Origin: Stromatinia cepivora
Taxonomy: Eukaryota > Ascomycota > Leotiomycetes > Helotiales > Sclerotiniaceae
NCBI GenBank assembly: GCA_014898415.1
Contig: RCTD01000014.1
Coordinates: 1,426,001-1,490,000 of the forward strand
Reading direction: 5' to 3'
DNA: 64,000 nucleotides
Numbering within the stretch: the first letter of the stretch is position 1; each line of letters opens with the position of its first letter. Of this stretch, positions 43,874 through 55,500 are shown piece by piece. The notes beneath the pieces are model-generated. The model did no database searches. It saw nothing but the letters and a program-made list of their open reading frames with translations, and was not told the origin of the DNA. The position numbers were made by a program, and so were the translations under genes.

Positions 43874-46058
43874 ACCGATTTCCCTACATCGTGCACGACC
43901 CCACATCTTGCATGCCCCTCATATTCCTATTACAATCACTTCAAAATTCGATATTAATTATAAATTATAAGATATAAAGCTACAATTCTTTTTGAATAAT
44001 AAAGAGATATAGTATTATTCTATAGAATTAAAAAACCTTTATATTTTCAATTTCGACGAAACCTTGATATATCGCCCGGTCTTTGAATGTAATACCCCCC
44101 CCCCTTCTTCTATTATTGATTTATCAATCTTTACAATATTGTAATCCTTTATAGTTTCTTAAAATATTAGATTTATAATAGGAAAACGTTTTTGAATTAT
44201 TTATACTTTTTTAATAAAAGATATTAATAATTTCCGAGCTTTTTTCATTCTCTTTTTGATATCATATACAATTTGACGATCGATTTTTCTCTGTATTATT
44301 TTCTTTTTAATTGTTCTATTCTTCTATTCCTTTTCAACTTTCTTTTCGATTTTCTTTTGCTTTTTAACTTCCTTTTTCTATTCAACAATTAATACTTTTA
44401 TCGATTAATAAGTTCTAGCTCTTTCGATTTGTAAAGGGGAATATAAAAAAGTATCTCCACCCTCCTTCTTTATTAGATTTAAATGTTTAAAACAGATTCT
44501 TTTCTTTTTTTCGATCTTCAAAGCTTTTTCTAGATTTTTTACTTTATACAATTGAATATTAGTATTAATTGTATATATAAATACGGCTTTAAAAAGCTTC
44601 TAAATGATATCGGGATTCTGTTTGAGGCGAAACTTTAATTTGAAATGATAAAAAGTTTTAATTGTATATGATGTCTTTATTTTATTCCTTATAAGTTGTA
44701 TCGACATAAGTGATATAGAGATTTACTTTGATTTGATATTACGAATAGTAATGTTTTTATTTATAGGATAAATACTGGTTTTTTCGAAAGATTTCAGGAT
44801 ATTATAAATAATAATAGATTGAACCCAAATAACTTTAAATATTATTCAAAAGTTATATTTCGATATTTCAATGATATCTTTGTTTTTGTATATTAAATTA
44901 TTAAATTCTATATTATAATTTGTCGAAAGGGGAAGGAAATAGTTTATATTAAGAGGTTGGAATCGATATATAGAATGGGGGGGGAGAATCAATAAAATGA
45001 TCTTCAATTTATTATATTTCGATATAAATTCTATATTTATATGGTTAGAATGATCATTTACAATCAATAGACGATATCCTTTCCCTACTTTTGAACAAAT
45101 ATAGTATTGAAAAATCTTATTAAACTAAATGAAGCCAAATATATTCGACGACCATTTATTGCTTGAAGCTCCGAAATAAATCTGATTTTTCATTTTTATT
45201 TTATCAATTTATGTATCCTGTAAATCTCTAGATTCCCTTTTATAAATTAGAATAAATGGAATAACTGTATTGTTGGTATATATATATACTAAAAGGATAA
45301 TAAACTCTCTCGATCCATTCTGCCTAGTTTTTATAATTCTATTACAATCATATACACTAACATTTATTATTCTTTTTATAATCCTCCCTAGATCAATTAT
45401 AAAGCCTTTTTTATCCCAATTGTATATATTCTTGAATAATATATTATATTTTGTAATTACTTTTATCAATTAAATAAAAAAAAGAGAGATATTAGTATAA
45501 TTCTTTTAAATAATAAAATTCAACAATAATACAAAATAATTCAAATTAGATCATAAAAATGCTCAAATACAACAATATTATCAGTTTTCATATACAAATT
45601 ATCAATATATCGGAGATACTGACTTTGAAGATATATTTTATACCTTTTTACAAAATTTGCCGTTCAATTCTTCTTTAGAGAATGGCCTATAATCTTTTTT
45701 ACAAGGTTTTTGATTATACGATTTGTAAGAAGTATAGATCTTTATATCAATTTGTTAATTTGATCGATTAAAGCCTCTTCTTGCTCTTTTGAAAAAGATT
45801 AATGAATTTCAGTATATACGATATTGTAAAAAGTGATTTTGCCTTTATAACATTGAAAGAATATTGAACAATTGATTTTGAAGAAATTTACTATTTGAAT
45901 ATATTTAGAGTGCTTTTTCCCTTTAATTTGAGCTAATACGAATTCCATACGGGCTTTTGAAGGTATATCGTCGTTATATCCGTTTATAGTGGTTGATATT
46001 TTATAAAATTAAAAGTGCGTGCAAGATATAGGGTCGTGTATGATATAGGGAAATCGGT
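43874..46058 (-). mobile_element. Fot1/pogo-type DNA transposon (2185 bp), TA target
   Basis: Inverted ends: ACCGATTTCCCTACATCGTG at the left and, read inward from the right, ACCGATTTCCCTATATCATA; similarity continues over about 50 bp (GCACGACCCCACATCTTGCA versus ACACGACCCTATATCTTGCA). A TA lies outside each end (43872-43873, 46059-46060). Transposase remnants are on the minus strand: 45469-45209 (NWDKKGFIIDLGR, KTRQNGSREFIILL, PFILIYKRESRDLQDT) and 45067-44846 (MIVNDHSNHINIEFI, IILLILPPHSIYRFQPLNI), matching the DDE_1 superfamily blocks around the second and third catalytic acids. Catalytic residues are partly mutated (D to N in NDH). Not functional as it stands. Confidence 0.87.
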
Positions 46059-46169
46059 TAATACTTTGAGTACTATTTCTGTTTCAAATATTAATTCAAT
46101 AATCAACCATTATTATGATATCCCAAGGATAATGTATTCCAACAACCGATACCAATGATATCGAAATGA

Positions 46170-47030
46170 TTGATACTTTTAAGGAGATCATTATTAATGA
46201 AATATTCAAGATTGTTTTACTAAACAAATATCAAGGAAATCGATAGGAATTCGATACCTTCTTTTTACAATTTGAAATCTACTTTAGATTCAATTAAAAC
46301 AAATTTATCGAAAAAGAATTTAAGAGTATATAAATTGTATTATATCTTAGAGGAGAAGTAGGCAAATGGATTTAGTTATATTTATATAATTATTTCGAAT
46401 ATAACAATTGAGAATGTATATAATCTATCAAAATCATCTTCAATAGTTTTGAAAGGTTCAAGACAAAGATTTGTAGGATCTTCGGAAATTCTAACGAATT
46501 AGAGATAACAGAAGAAAAGATCTTCAATCTCAGATAAACAGGATCAGTATTGAAATATGCTACAGAATTTCGAAGATATATAAGAATAATCAAATAGAAC
46601 AAGATCGTTATCATAAGTTACTATTATAAAGGATTCAAACCAGAAGTATATTTGGAATTCGATAGGGAGGGGGAAGATAAGGATTTGAATAGATTAATTA
46701 AAAGTTCTATCGATATCGATGATCGTTTATATAAATACAAACAAACCCAATAATTATATAAATCTTAAGAAAACTGAAAGAAAGGGTGTTATTATAAGAA
46801 TAAGGGTAGATTTAGATACAATTTATAAGGATATAGAGATTTTATAAAATTAAATGCTATATATTATATAAATAAGAATAATAATCAGGAAAAGAAATAT
46901 AGATGAAATAATAATTTATATTTTGAATATGGAAAAGTAGGGTATCGAATAATAGAATATCGAAACAAGAAAACAGATAGAAGGAAGGGCAATTTTAAGA
47001 ATAAATTCAGTAAAGGTTAATTTAATGTTA
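46170..47030 (+). pseudogene. Gag of the 9.0-kb gypsy element, zinc knuckle destroyed
   Basis: Plus-strand frame with stops carrying gag-like helices (FNSFERFKTKICRIFG, TEFRRYIRIIK, NRLIKSSIDIDDRLYKYK) and then YFEYGKVGYRIIEYRNKK at 46918-46971. By comparison with the usual CX2CX4HX4C knuckle, all four ligands have become Tyr; each is explained by one G-to-A or C-to-T change. Arrangement before the protease/RT agrees with the element's orientation. Confidence 0.75.
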
Positions 47031-48449
47031 TCTTTATATTATAATTGTATACAATTAGTATTATGAGATTAGCTATATTATTATTAACTTATAAAGAAGA
47101 GTTAGGAAAAGAAGAGGTAAAGAATCTTTTATAGATAAATAAAGATTCATAGTTAAAAGAATTATAATTTATTCGAGAAATTGATTAATGGAATTATTAT
47201 ATTTGGAAATTTGAAGATACAAATAAAGGAATTATCAATAAGGATTTTAGTATAATAGATATTGAAGAAAGAAAATCTTATAAAGTTTAATATATTGATT
47301 AATATCGGATTCTATAGTTCAAAATTATTATTAATATATCCTTTATAGAAAGAATCAATAGAAAGTATCTTCAATAATCAAATCAAAGAGAATTATAGAA
47401 AATATTTTATCAATATATATCCAAACAAAACGAAAACCAAAATTTGTTTTTATATAGAAAAGTTGAAAAAGAATATTGTATTTAAGTTCAAGTTATATTA
47501 TCATTATCAGTTATGGGTATGATAATGAGAATAATTAAAGAGGATTATCGATATATATTATAAAAGGATTTATTCGATAATAAAACTAGATCAAGGATGA
47601 ATATAATTTATTTAGAAAAAGAAAAACTATAATATGTAATATTTGCTGATAAAATCATTCAGGATAGTGAAAATGAGCAAATTATATTATAATTAAATAT
47701 TATAAAATAAACAGAACAGATATATTATAGAATCAAGATAAATGGATAAATACAATTAGTTATAATAGATTCAGGGGTTACAGGAAATTTTATTGTATTA
47801 GAAACTATAAAGTATTTGGGAATTCTATTTCAAGAGAAACAAGAACCCTATTAATTATAATTAGTTGATAGATAATTAGTAGGATCTGATAGGAATATTT
47901 CTCAAAAGATATGATTAGTATAAATGAGTATAATCTAATATTCGAAGATTATACAACTTGATATTATGTTATTAGGCTAATAATAGATCATTTTAGGGAT
48001 ACTATGATTAAAGGTATACAATCCAAAAATAGATTGATTATAAGAAATAGTGATATTTGATCAATGCAAGAATGATTACGATGATATATTTAAGGTATCT
48101 GTAAAATGTAATATATGTTAAGGAGAGTTGAATACGAATAATATTGGTGATATAGGATATTTAATTTAGGATTCTTTATTAAAAGTAAAGGATAGTATAT
48201 TTTTTTTATAAATATAGAAGCCAATGATATAGTATAAAATCGTAATTAAGGTAAAGGAACTTATAATATCAGAATAGTACAAAAAATACAAATATATTTT
48301 TAAGGAATTTAGAATCCATAAGGTTTTATCGGAATATAAATTATAAGATTATGAAATAATATTGAAGGAAAGTAAGATATTTATATATACTTTAATTTAT
48401 TTAATATCAATTGATAAGCTAAAAACGCTTAAACAATATATTGATAATA

Positions 48450-49500
48450 ATTTGGTTAAAGAATGGATTAGAGAATCTATATTTCAAATAACAAGTCCAA
48501 TTATATAGATATTTAAAAAGAATAATACTAAAAGATTAATTATAGATTATAGAAAGTTTAATATATTTATTAAAAAGGATCAATATCTATTTTTATTAAT
48601 TATAGAATTAAGAGATTGATTGAATAGAGTTATAATATTTATCAAAATAGATTTAAGAAATGGGTATTATTTGATTAGAATAAAGGAAGGCGAAGAATAG
48701 AAAACCGTTTTCAAGATCAGATATGGGTTATATGAATATCAGGTTATATTATTTGGATTAATCAATATATTAGTAATATTTATAAAGTTTATGAATAATA
48801 TATTATTGTAATATTTGGATATTTATTGTATATATTATTTGAATGATATTCTAGTATATTCGAATAACGAGGTTCAATATATCAAAGATATCAATAATAT
48901 CCTTGAATATTTAATTAAAATCGATTTATTATATAAATCAAGTAAATATGAATTCTATATTATAGAAATAAAGTTTTTAGGATTTATTATATTAAGTTAA
49001 GGGTTTAAGATGAATAAGGATAAAATTAAAGTAATATTCGAATGGAAATAATTAATTACAATTAAAAAAGTATAATCATTTTTAAGATTTATTAATTTTT
49101 ATAAAAGATTTATTAAGGATTATTTAGGGATTATTATATTTTTGATTATATTAATCAGAAAAGATCAAGGAAGTTTTGAATGGATTATTAAGGTGTAAGA
49201 GTTATTCGAAATATTCAAATAAATAATAGCCGAAAAACTAATATTATTAATTTTCGATTTAGAAAAGTAAATCATAATAGAAATGGATTCCTTAGATTTC
49301 GTTATAAGGGTAGTTCTGAATCAATCAGATCAGAATGAGAAATATCAATCAATTGTATTCTATTTTCGAAAACTATTATTAGCAGAATTAAACTACGAAA
49401 TATATAATAAAGAATTATTAATAATAATCGATACATTTAAAAAATAATGAATTTATTTGGAAGGATCAAAATATATAGTATAGGTATATATAGATTACAA
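48450..49500 (+). pseudogene. Gypsy reverse transcriptase/RNase H remnant
   Basis: Blocks in order: NNLVKEWIRESIF, RLIIDYRKFN, IFIKIDLRNGYYLIRIK, YGLYEYQVILFGLIN, YLNDILVYSN (the catalytic YxDD-type box, first D now N), FLGFIIL, KMNKDKIKVIFEW, FLRFINFYKRFIKDY, then the RNase H start IIEMDSLDFVIRVVLNQ and LNYEIYNKELLIII. Multiple TAA/TAG stops make it a pseudogene. Confidence 0.82.
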
Positions 49501-49849
49501 GAATTTAATTTATTTTATTATAATAAAGCAATTAAACAAATAATAGATTAGATAATCAGAAATTATGATCAATTATAATTTTAAGATTTTATATATTAAA
49601 GGATCAGAAAATACTAAAATCGATGCTTTCAACCAAAAACTAAAATATCAGGAAAACAAATCATATAAATTATATATTATATTCAAATAAAAAGAAGAAT
49701 CATTAATTTATAATATATTATAGTTTGCAATTATTCATATATTAGAAGATAATTATCTAAGAAAAAAGATTCAATTATATTATAAAAATGATATTATAAT
49801 AATATATATATTCAAAATAATAAAGTCAGGATTTATAATAGAAAACGAT

Positions 49850-51073
49850 ATAATATACTTTTACGGAAAAATATATATTCTTAATCAAATGATTAAGAAA
49901 TTTGTAATAGAATAATATAGATTATTTATATATAGATATTAAAGAATTGCAAAAACATTTATAAGAATATAGGAAATTAATTATTTTTTATAAATAAAAA
50001 CAATAGTTGAAGAAATTATTAGAAATTGTAATATTTATATATAAAATAAGTCCTTTAGATATATTCTATATAATCAATTTCAGACCCTAAATATACTTTT
50101 TTAATTATAGAAATCTATTATATAGGATTTTATAATCAAACTATTATTTTCGAAAAATCTTATTACAGGAATTGAATATAATATAATATTCAATATAATA
50201 AATAGATTGATAAAATTTGTATATATAATATTATTTAAAGAAATATAAATTGTTGAGTAATTAATATATATATTCTTTAAGATTATAATAAGTATATATA
50301 GAATACTAAATAAGATAATCTCGAATAAAGATAAACTTTTTACTTTGAAATTCTGGATTATTTTATTAATATTAATGAATATTAAAAGAAAACTATTGAT
50401 AACTTTTTATTTATAAATAAATAATCAAATAAAAAGAATTAATCAAATAATGAAAGTATATTTTAAATATTATATAAATTATCAATAGAATAATTGAATA
50501 GAACTATTATTCATAATATAATTCATATATAACATATCGGAAATAGAAATTATAAAGATTATATTAGTATACACTAATTTTGAATTCAATCTTAAAGTAT
50601 ATCAAATATTGATATTATAGGAAGTTAATATCGAATTAATAATAATATAAATTGAACAATTAAAGGATTTACAAAAGCAATTTACTTTTGATTTAAGATT
50701 TATATTATTCAGAATAATAATCTATTATAATATAAAACATAATATAGAATTTATATTTAAAAAAAGGGATAAAATTTATTTATTATAATGAAATATTGAA
50801 ACCAAAAGATCAAGCAATAAACTTGATTATAGAAAATTAGGATTATTCAAGATTGATAAGATAATAGGAATCGTTAATTATCGGTTGAAATTATTAGATA
50901 TAATGAATATTTATTCTATATTTTATATATCCTTGTTCGAATCAATACCATTAAGAATATCAAATATACTATTCATAGAAATCGAATCAATTAATTTCAA
51001 TGCTATATATGATATTGAAATAATATTAAATTGCAAATATGTTAGAGGTAAGATTAAGTATTTGATTAAATAA
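49850..51073 (+). pseudogene. Gypsy integrase remnant with C-terminal GPY-like part
   Basis: Decayed integrase: core region from about 49,950, then RKLGLFKIDKI-like and NIYSIFYISLFESIPLR segments ending at 51073. The end part is homologous to the fragment at 34133-34519. Stops occur throughout. Confidence 0.65.
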
Positions 51074-51763
51074 TTGGATTATCTATATTCGAAAAATATA
51101 TAGGAATTTAAGAAGGATCTTAGTTGTTTTAAGAAACTATAGGCATTTTATTTGAAGTATTTATATTTGTTAATAAAGCCTCAAGTTCGGTATCAAATAG
51201 CAAAGACAATAAAGAATCGAAGAAATCGAAAAAAAGGGAACTATTAGGAACAAATACAATGATATCAACAGTTTTCTTTTTTATATATTCTTTTTCCAAT
51301 TTCTCCTTCTTTTTCTCCTTTATTAACTTATCGAGAATTTATAAATTATAATAAAGTATTTCGGATTCATACTTTAATAAAAAACACTTCTATTTTTGCA
51401 ATTGTAGAATTTTAATTATAATCTTTTCCTCTTTTTAATCCAATCTCTTTTTTTGTTAAGATAGATTCTCCTAATCATTTTCAAATGGATCTTGGATATT
51501 GTATTTCTTATTATTACGAATATATTTATTATATTATAAAGAATTAAAGGGCGAAATAATATATTTATAATCAATATATTCATATAACGAATATGAAGGT
51601 ATTTCGAAACCTTTCTATTCAATAAAACGAGCAAAATGGATTTGTTTTTTTCTTTTATTAGTATTCAAAGAAAATATAATAAAGAAGAAAAGAAGCATTA
51701 TAATCATTAAATAGGCGAAAGGGAAAATATATTAATATAAATGTTTAGGATAAATATTAGATT

Positions 51764-51776
51764 AAAAAGGGGATAG
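51764..51776 (+). other. Polypurine tract of the 9.0-kb element
   Basis: AAAAAGGGGATAG immediately precedes the right LTR; the expected primer for plus-strand DNA synthesis. Confidence 0.7.
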
Positions 51777-52346
51777 TGTTATAACGGATTAGTAATAGAT
51801 TGTAGAATTATTAATATATAAGCTATAATAGTATTATAAACCTCGATGATTCAGTTGCAGTATATTGGGGGATATTAGGCACCCAAGGGAACTTTAGGCA
51901 TATATATAGTATTAGTTATAGGATATCCTAAATCATAGGATATAATTCCTGAGATAATAAATCCTAGGAAAGATAGAATATAATAAGCAAAAAAAGCTTT
52001 ATTAAGATTAATAATCTTCTAAAGGATTAGTTTTAAAACAAAATGATAAATTAGGATAATGGCAATCACGGGATTAGTATTCTGTAATGAATAACTCAGG
52101 AACGATAGCACTTCAAAAGCGATTAACTATCCCAACTATCCAAATGAAACGAAGATTTATATAAGGAATGGATTTCATTATAATATAGAACTTTATACTC
52201 AAAAACAATCATTAATTTCATTATTATAGTTATAAGAATTGCAATCAATTATCAACCTTATTGAATTCCTATTTGAAGTTTAATCTAAATTATCTCGAAA
52301 GATCTCTAGCCACTTCCACGTGACCCTAGAGGCAGCTCCCGTAACA
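51777..52346 (+). repeat. Right LTR of the 9.0-kb gypsy element
   Basis: 570 bp, TGTTATAACGG to CCCGTAACA. Mutated at most CpA-type sites over its first part, but its final 90 bp (GCCACTTCCACGTGACCCTAGAGGCAG region) keep C and G where the left LTR is mutated. Confidence 0.88.
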
Positions 52347-53943
52347 CTTATTCTCCTTTGTTTTTTAATATGATTTTATAATTATAAGATTGATTAAAAA
52401 GCAAAATGTTTGATTTATATTTAAAAAAGGTTCGATAGTACTATCGATATTCAAATGGTATTTCAGATTCTAAATCGATTTCGATTAATATTCGATTGAA
52501 TTTCTTTCGAACTTTTGTATTCTTGAATTTGATTAGAGTAATTAGTATTCTCTTTTCTGTGTATCATTCGTTTTATTAGGAATTTATTATATCATCGAAT
52601 TCTTTTAAAATAATAATAAAAAATTTAATTTATTTATCTCTTTTATATTCTAATTGGAATTTATTGGATTTGAATATATATAAATCGAGGACTTTAAGCG
52701 ATATATAGGGGAGGCATTTATAGATTTGTAATGATAATATAATTAATTGAGAAAAAAGTAGATTGAATTTAAAGGGAATCGGGGTTTCTTCTTTTTCAAT
52801 AAGAATCTGTATTATATTCATATTTGAAGATTCTTATTGTATATTATCAATTACAATTAATCTGTTCAATTGTAAATCTTTTTGATTTTAATATTCTTCG
52901 AATTGATTATTTTATTGATCAATATTTTGTTAAACTAATCGATCGATTTTTTGTTTGCAAAGGGATAATTGAATAATGAAGAGATTATTCGAATAAGAGA
53001 TAGTATAGGGTTTCTCTTTAGGCTATTCAAAATATTGATTAAAGTAATCGAATTTTGTTCGGATTTCTGATAACCAAAGTCTATTTAAAATAATACTATA
53101 ATTCCCTAATTCAATAATAAAAAAAAGAACAAAAGATTATTTATAATTATCGATTATTAAATTAAGGAATGTAAAATGAATAATGATATAATCTTATATA
53201 TCATTATATTTTTTAATTTCAATTGAAATTTCAAGTAATATAATTCTTAATTTAAATATAGAAAATAAACAAATAAAGAATATAGTATTAATAAAAGCGA
53301 ATCCATTTGCTCCAAAATCAATAAATATTCTTGATCAATAAATATAATTATTTTTCGAAAAGTTACAAAAAAGAATGAATATTTCTTTTTCTATAAACTT
53401 TATTAGATCAAGAAATCTTATATCCTGTATAACATTTAGAATAAAAACAAAATCTAAATATTTGATTTTAAATGCTTTTTTTCTTTTAAACAGGCATTCT
53501 GTATAACTTCAATTGTAATTTTTAAACTGAAGTCTTTTTTAGTATTCTGATATTCTTCGAATTCTTCTATTTCTTTTTATATCATTTCGATCTCATTAAG
53601 GTTATCGATATAAGGTGTCGATATATATACTACTCCAGGAAAGGGAAAGGGCGATGAGTATTTGAAATTCGAATAATTATTAAATATAGCGAAACCAGTA
53701 TATCCAGAAGGAATGTTTTAGAATAAAAACAATTTCAGGAATATAAAGATTCCAAAATTGAAGTTATTAAAACTCTGAAAGAATTATAAAGGATTCATAG
53801 TAATTATTGATTTACAAATAATTATAAAGGCATTTTGTTTAATACAATATCGATTTCGTTTTTATAATGAAATTTCATTTTGATTTACTTTAATAAATAT
53901 ATTTATAAATTCTTTTATAATCTTGTAATCTTTAATAAATATT

Positions 53944-54252
53944 TATTATGGGATAGTATGATTATAGAGCATTTTCAGAGATTGGGGAATAGGTGGTATA
54001 TATGATTAATAGAGTGAAAGAATTGAATGATTTGTCTTTGATTATATAAATCAAAAACTGTATATATAAAACAAATGAATGATTATCTAACCGATATATA
54101 TTTTAATTAGACTAGATCTTTGTTTATTAGGATATCAGGATTACTTTATCAATTAGTAGATTAATAAGGGCTAGTAAATTCTTTATTCCGATTGGAAAGT
54201 ATACGCTTTGATCTTTTATAAGATATAGGGGATTACAAAACTTTTTGTAATA
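53944..54252 (-). repeat. Second copy of the 309-bp LTR family
   Basis: Aligns end to end with the solo LTR at 42332-42640 in the same orientation, but is heavily C-to-T/G-to-A mutated. Flanks do not give a clean 5-bp duplication (ATATT, TATTC). It may be the 3' LTR of the minus-strand element to its right, or a solo LTR. Confidence 0.78.
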
Positions 54253-55320
54253 TATTCTTCAGATCGAAAAGCGATTTGAAATAAATGGAAAAGTATAGAA
54301 AATGGCAATTCATATAATTCGTGAATGAATATACGAGGCGATTATAAATAAATGTCAACAAAGAAATAATGTAATATATAAACCTGAAATGATTTTGGTA
54401 CCTTTGAAATAAAGAAGAATTTGATTATATATAAATCATAAATTTCTTTTAATCTTTGATTTGCTATTTATAATATTCTTCGAAATCAAGATTTTGAATA
54501 ATAAAAAGAAAGTTTTCTATCAAAAGAATACAGATAAATGATCAATCCTATAGTATAATAATTGAAAATATATATAATTACTAGATTATAGCATATTGAT
54601 TATAATAACGAAATAAAATGAATAAATTTTTAAAGATATATGGATCCCCTTTTTACATTTTTGTTTTTGTCTTAATCAAATTCTTATTGATTATTATTAT
54701 ATCTAAGATTTTGAAGTCTAAAAAAATTAAACAAACGAATTTCAATTGTATTAGGCAAATAGTGGTTGAGAAGAAAGCTTTAAAAGAATCGAATATAAAA
54801 GAAGATTCTAATATTCCTTTAAAGAATCAATAAATCGAATAAAAAGAATTAATAAATCCAATATAGATAATAAATCAAGATATCGATTTTTAGGAATATA
54901 GTTTAATTAAATTTACTTTTAAAATGATACACAATTATTTATTTCAGAAACTATTCCTTTTTATTAAAAGAATTACTATTCGTTGTAATCAATTACTTGT
55001 TATAAATTCAAATAGTAATTTGGAGGTAGATTTTATTCTTGAATTCTATTATATAATTGAAAGATTTTACTAATTCTATATTTGTAATTATTAAGACAAA
55101 AATTATTCGATAAAAAAGAGAAAAAAAAGGAAAGTTTCTTTGTTTGATAACAACGATCCATTCGATCCTTCAATATTGGATTTTTCGGATAATAAATTAA
55201 ATAAAGAAGAGAGAGAAAAAAGATTATCGAAAGTTGTTGGTTTTTTAGTTAAAATAAGAGATAAAGGGAATTATAAGGAAAGGAATAATTATCTATATAT
55301 TTGATATATGAAATCGTTAA
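54253..55320. other. AT-rich degenerate repeat DNA
   Basis: No confident protein homology. Probably the 3' part of the minus-strand gypsy element whose polyprotein lies further right. The 71-codon plus-strand frame at 54618 has no recognised family. Confidence 0.4.
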
Positions 55321-55424
55321 TTATTGAGAGATATAATTTCTATAACGAATATTTTGTTGATTCTTCCAAACCAAATAATCGTTAGTATTAGAATTGTAAT
55401 ATTCATTTATATTGTGAAAGAGGT

Positions 55425-55500
55425 AGGTCGAGATACATGCGTCCCGATAGCACGCTGTAAGGGGAAATGGGAATTGGAATTGATCAGATTATATTGTAGA
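55425..55500. other. Small island of ordinary base composition
   Basis: A patch of about 75 bp (around CGTCCCGATAGCACGCTGTA) with normal GC inside very AT-rich DNA. It is open on both strands over a short distance but matches nothing I recognise; it is not a tRNA by visible cloverleaf. Confidence 0.5.

Larger units (their letters stand above)
43307..52346 (+). mobile_element. 9.0-kb gypsy-type LTR retrotransposon, TSD CTTAT
   Basis: Full-length element: LTRs 43307-43873 (then continued after an insertion by a few bases) and 51777-52346, starting TGTTA and ending TAACA, flanked by CTTAT at 43302-43306 and 52347-52351. A purine tract AAAAAGGGGATAG precedes the right LTR. Plus-strand remnants: gag with a ruined zinc knuckle near 46918-46959; protease-type segment near 47750; reverse transcriptase 48450-49000 (RLIIDYRKFN, YLNDILVYS at about 48833-48862); RNase H to 49500; integrase 49850-50700; C-terminal GPY-like region to 51073. 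Stops are frequent, so it is dead. A Fot1/pogo-type transposon sits in the end of the left LTR. Confidence 0.88.
41528..53943 (-). mobile_element. Minus-strand gypsy-type host element, split by three insertions
   Basis: Decayed Ty3/gypsy polyprotein. On the minus strand, in order: protease motif DFGANGF (original DSGA) at 53287-53325; linker into the reverse transcriptase near 52450 (EIPFEYR, YYRTF); FLEQLEIVKKYI at 43240-43280; reverse transcriptase with LRFCINFKLLN, FIKLDIYQTFYYIRIDP, and YLNDILIY at 42650-42675; then FLNFCNFYQ and the RNase H side down to 41528. Host segments are 53943-52352, 43306-43234, 43068-42641 and 42331-41528; the gaps are later insertions. Integrase and 3' LTR are missing at the left border, where the copia right LTR begins directly. 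Numerous stops from C-to-T changes. Confidence 0.78.

Noticed and set aside
44095..44984. Poly-C and poly-G runs as possible structural elements
   Set aside because: Both lie inside the Fot1/pogo-type transposon and are isolated homopolymer runs; no G-quadruplex repeat pattern is present.
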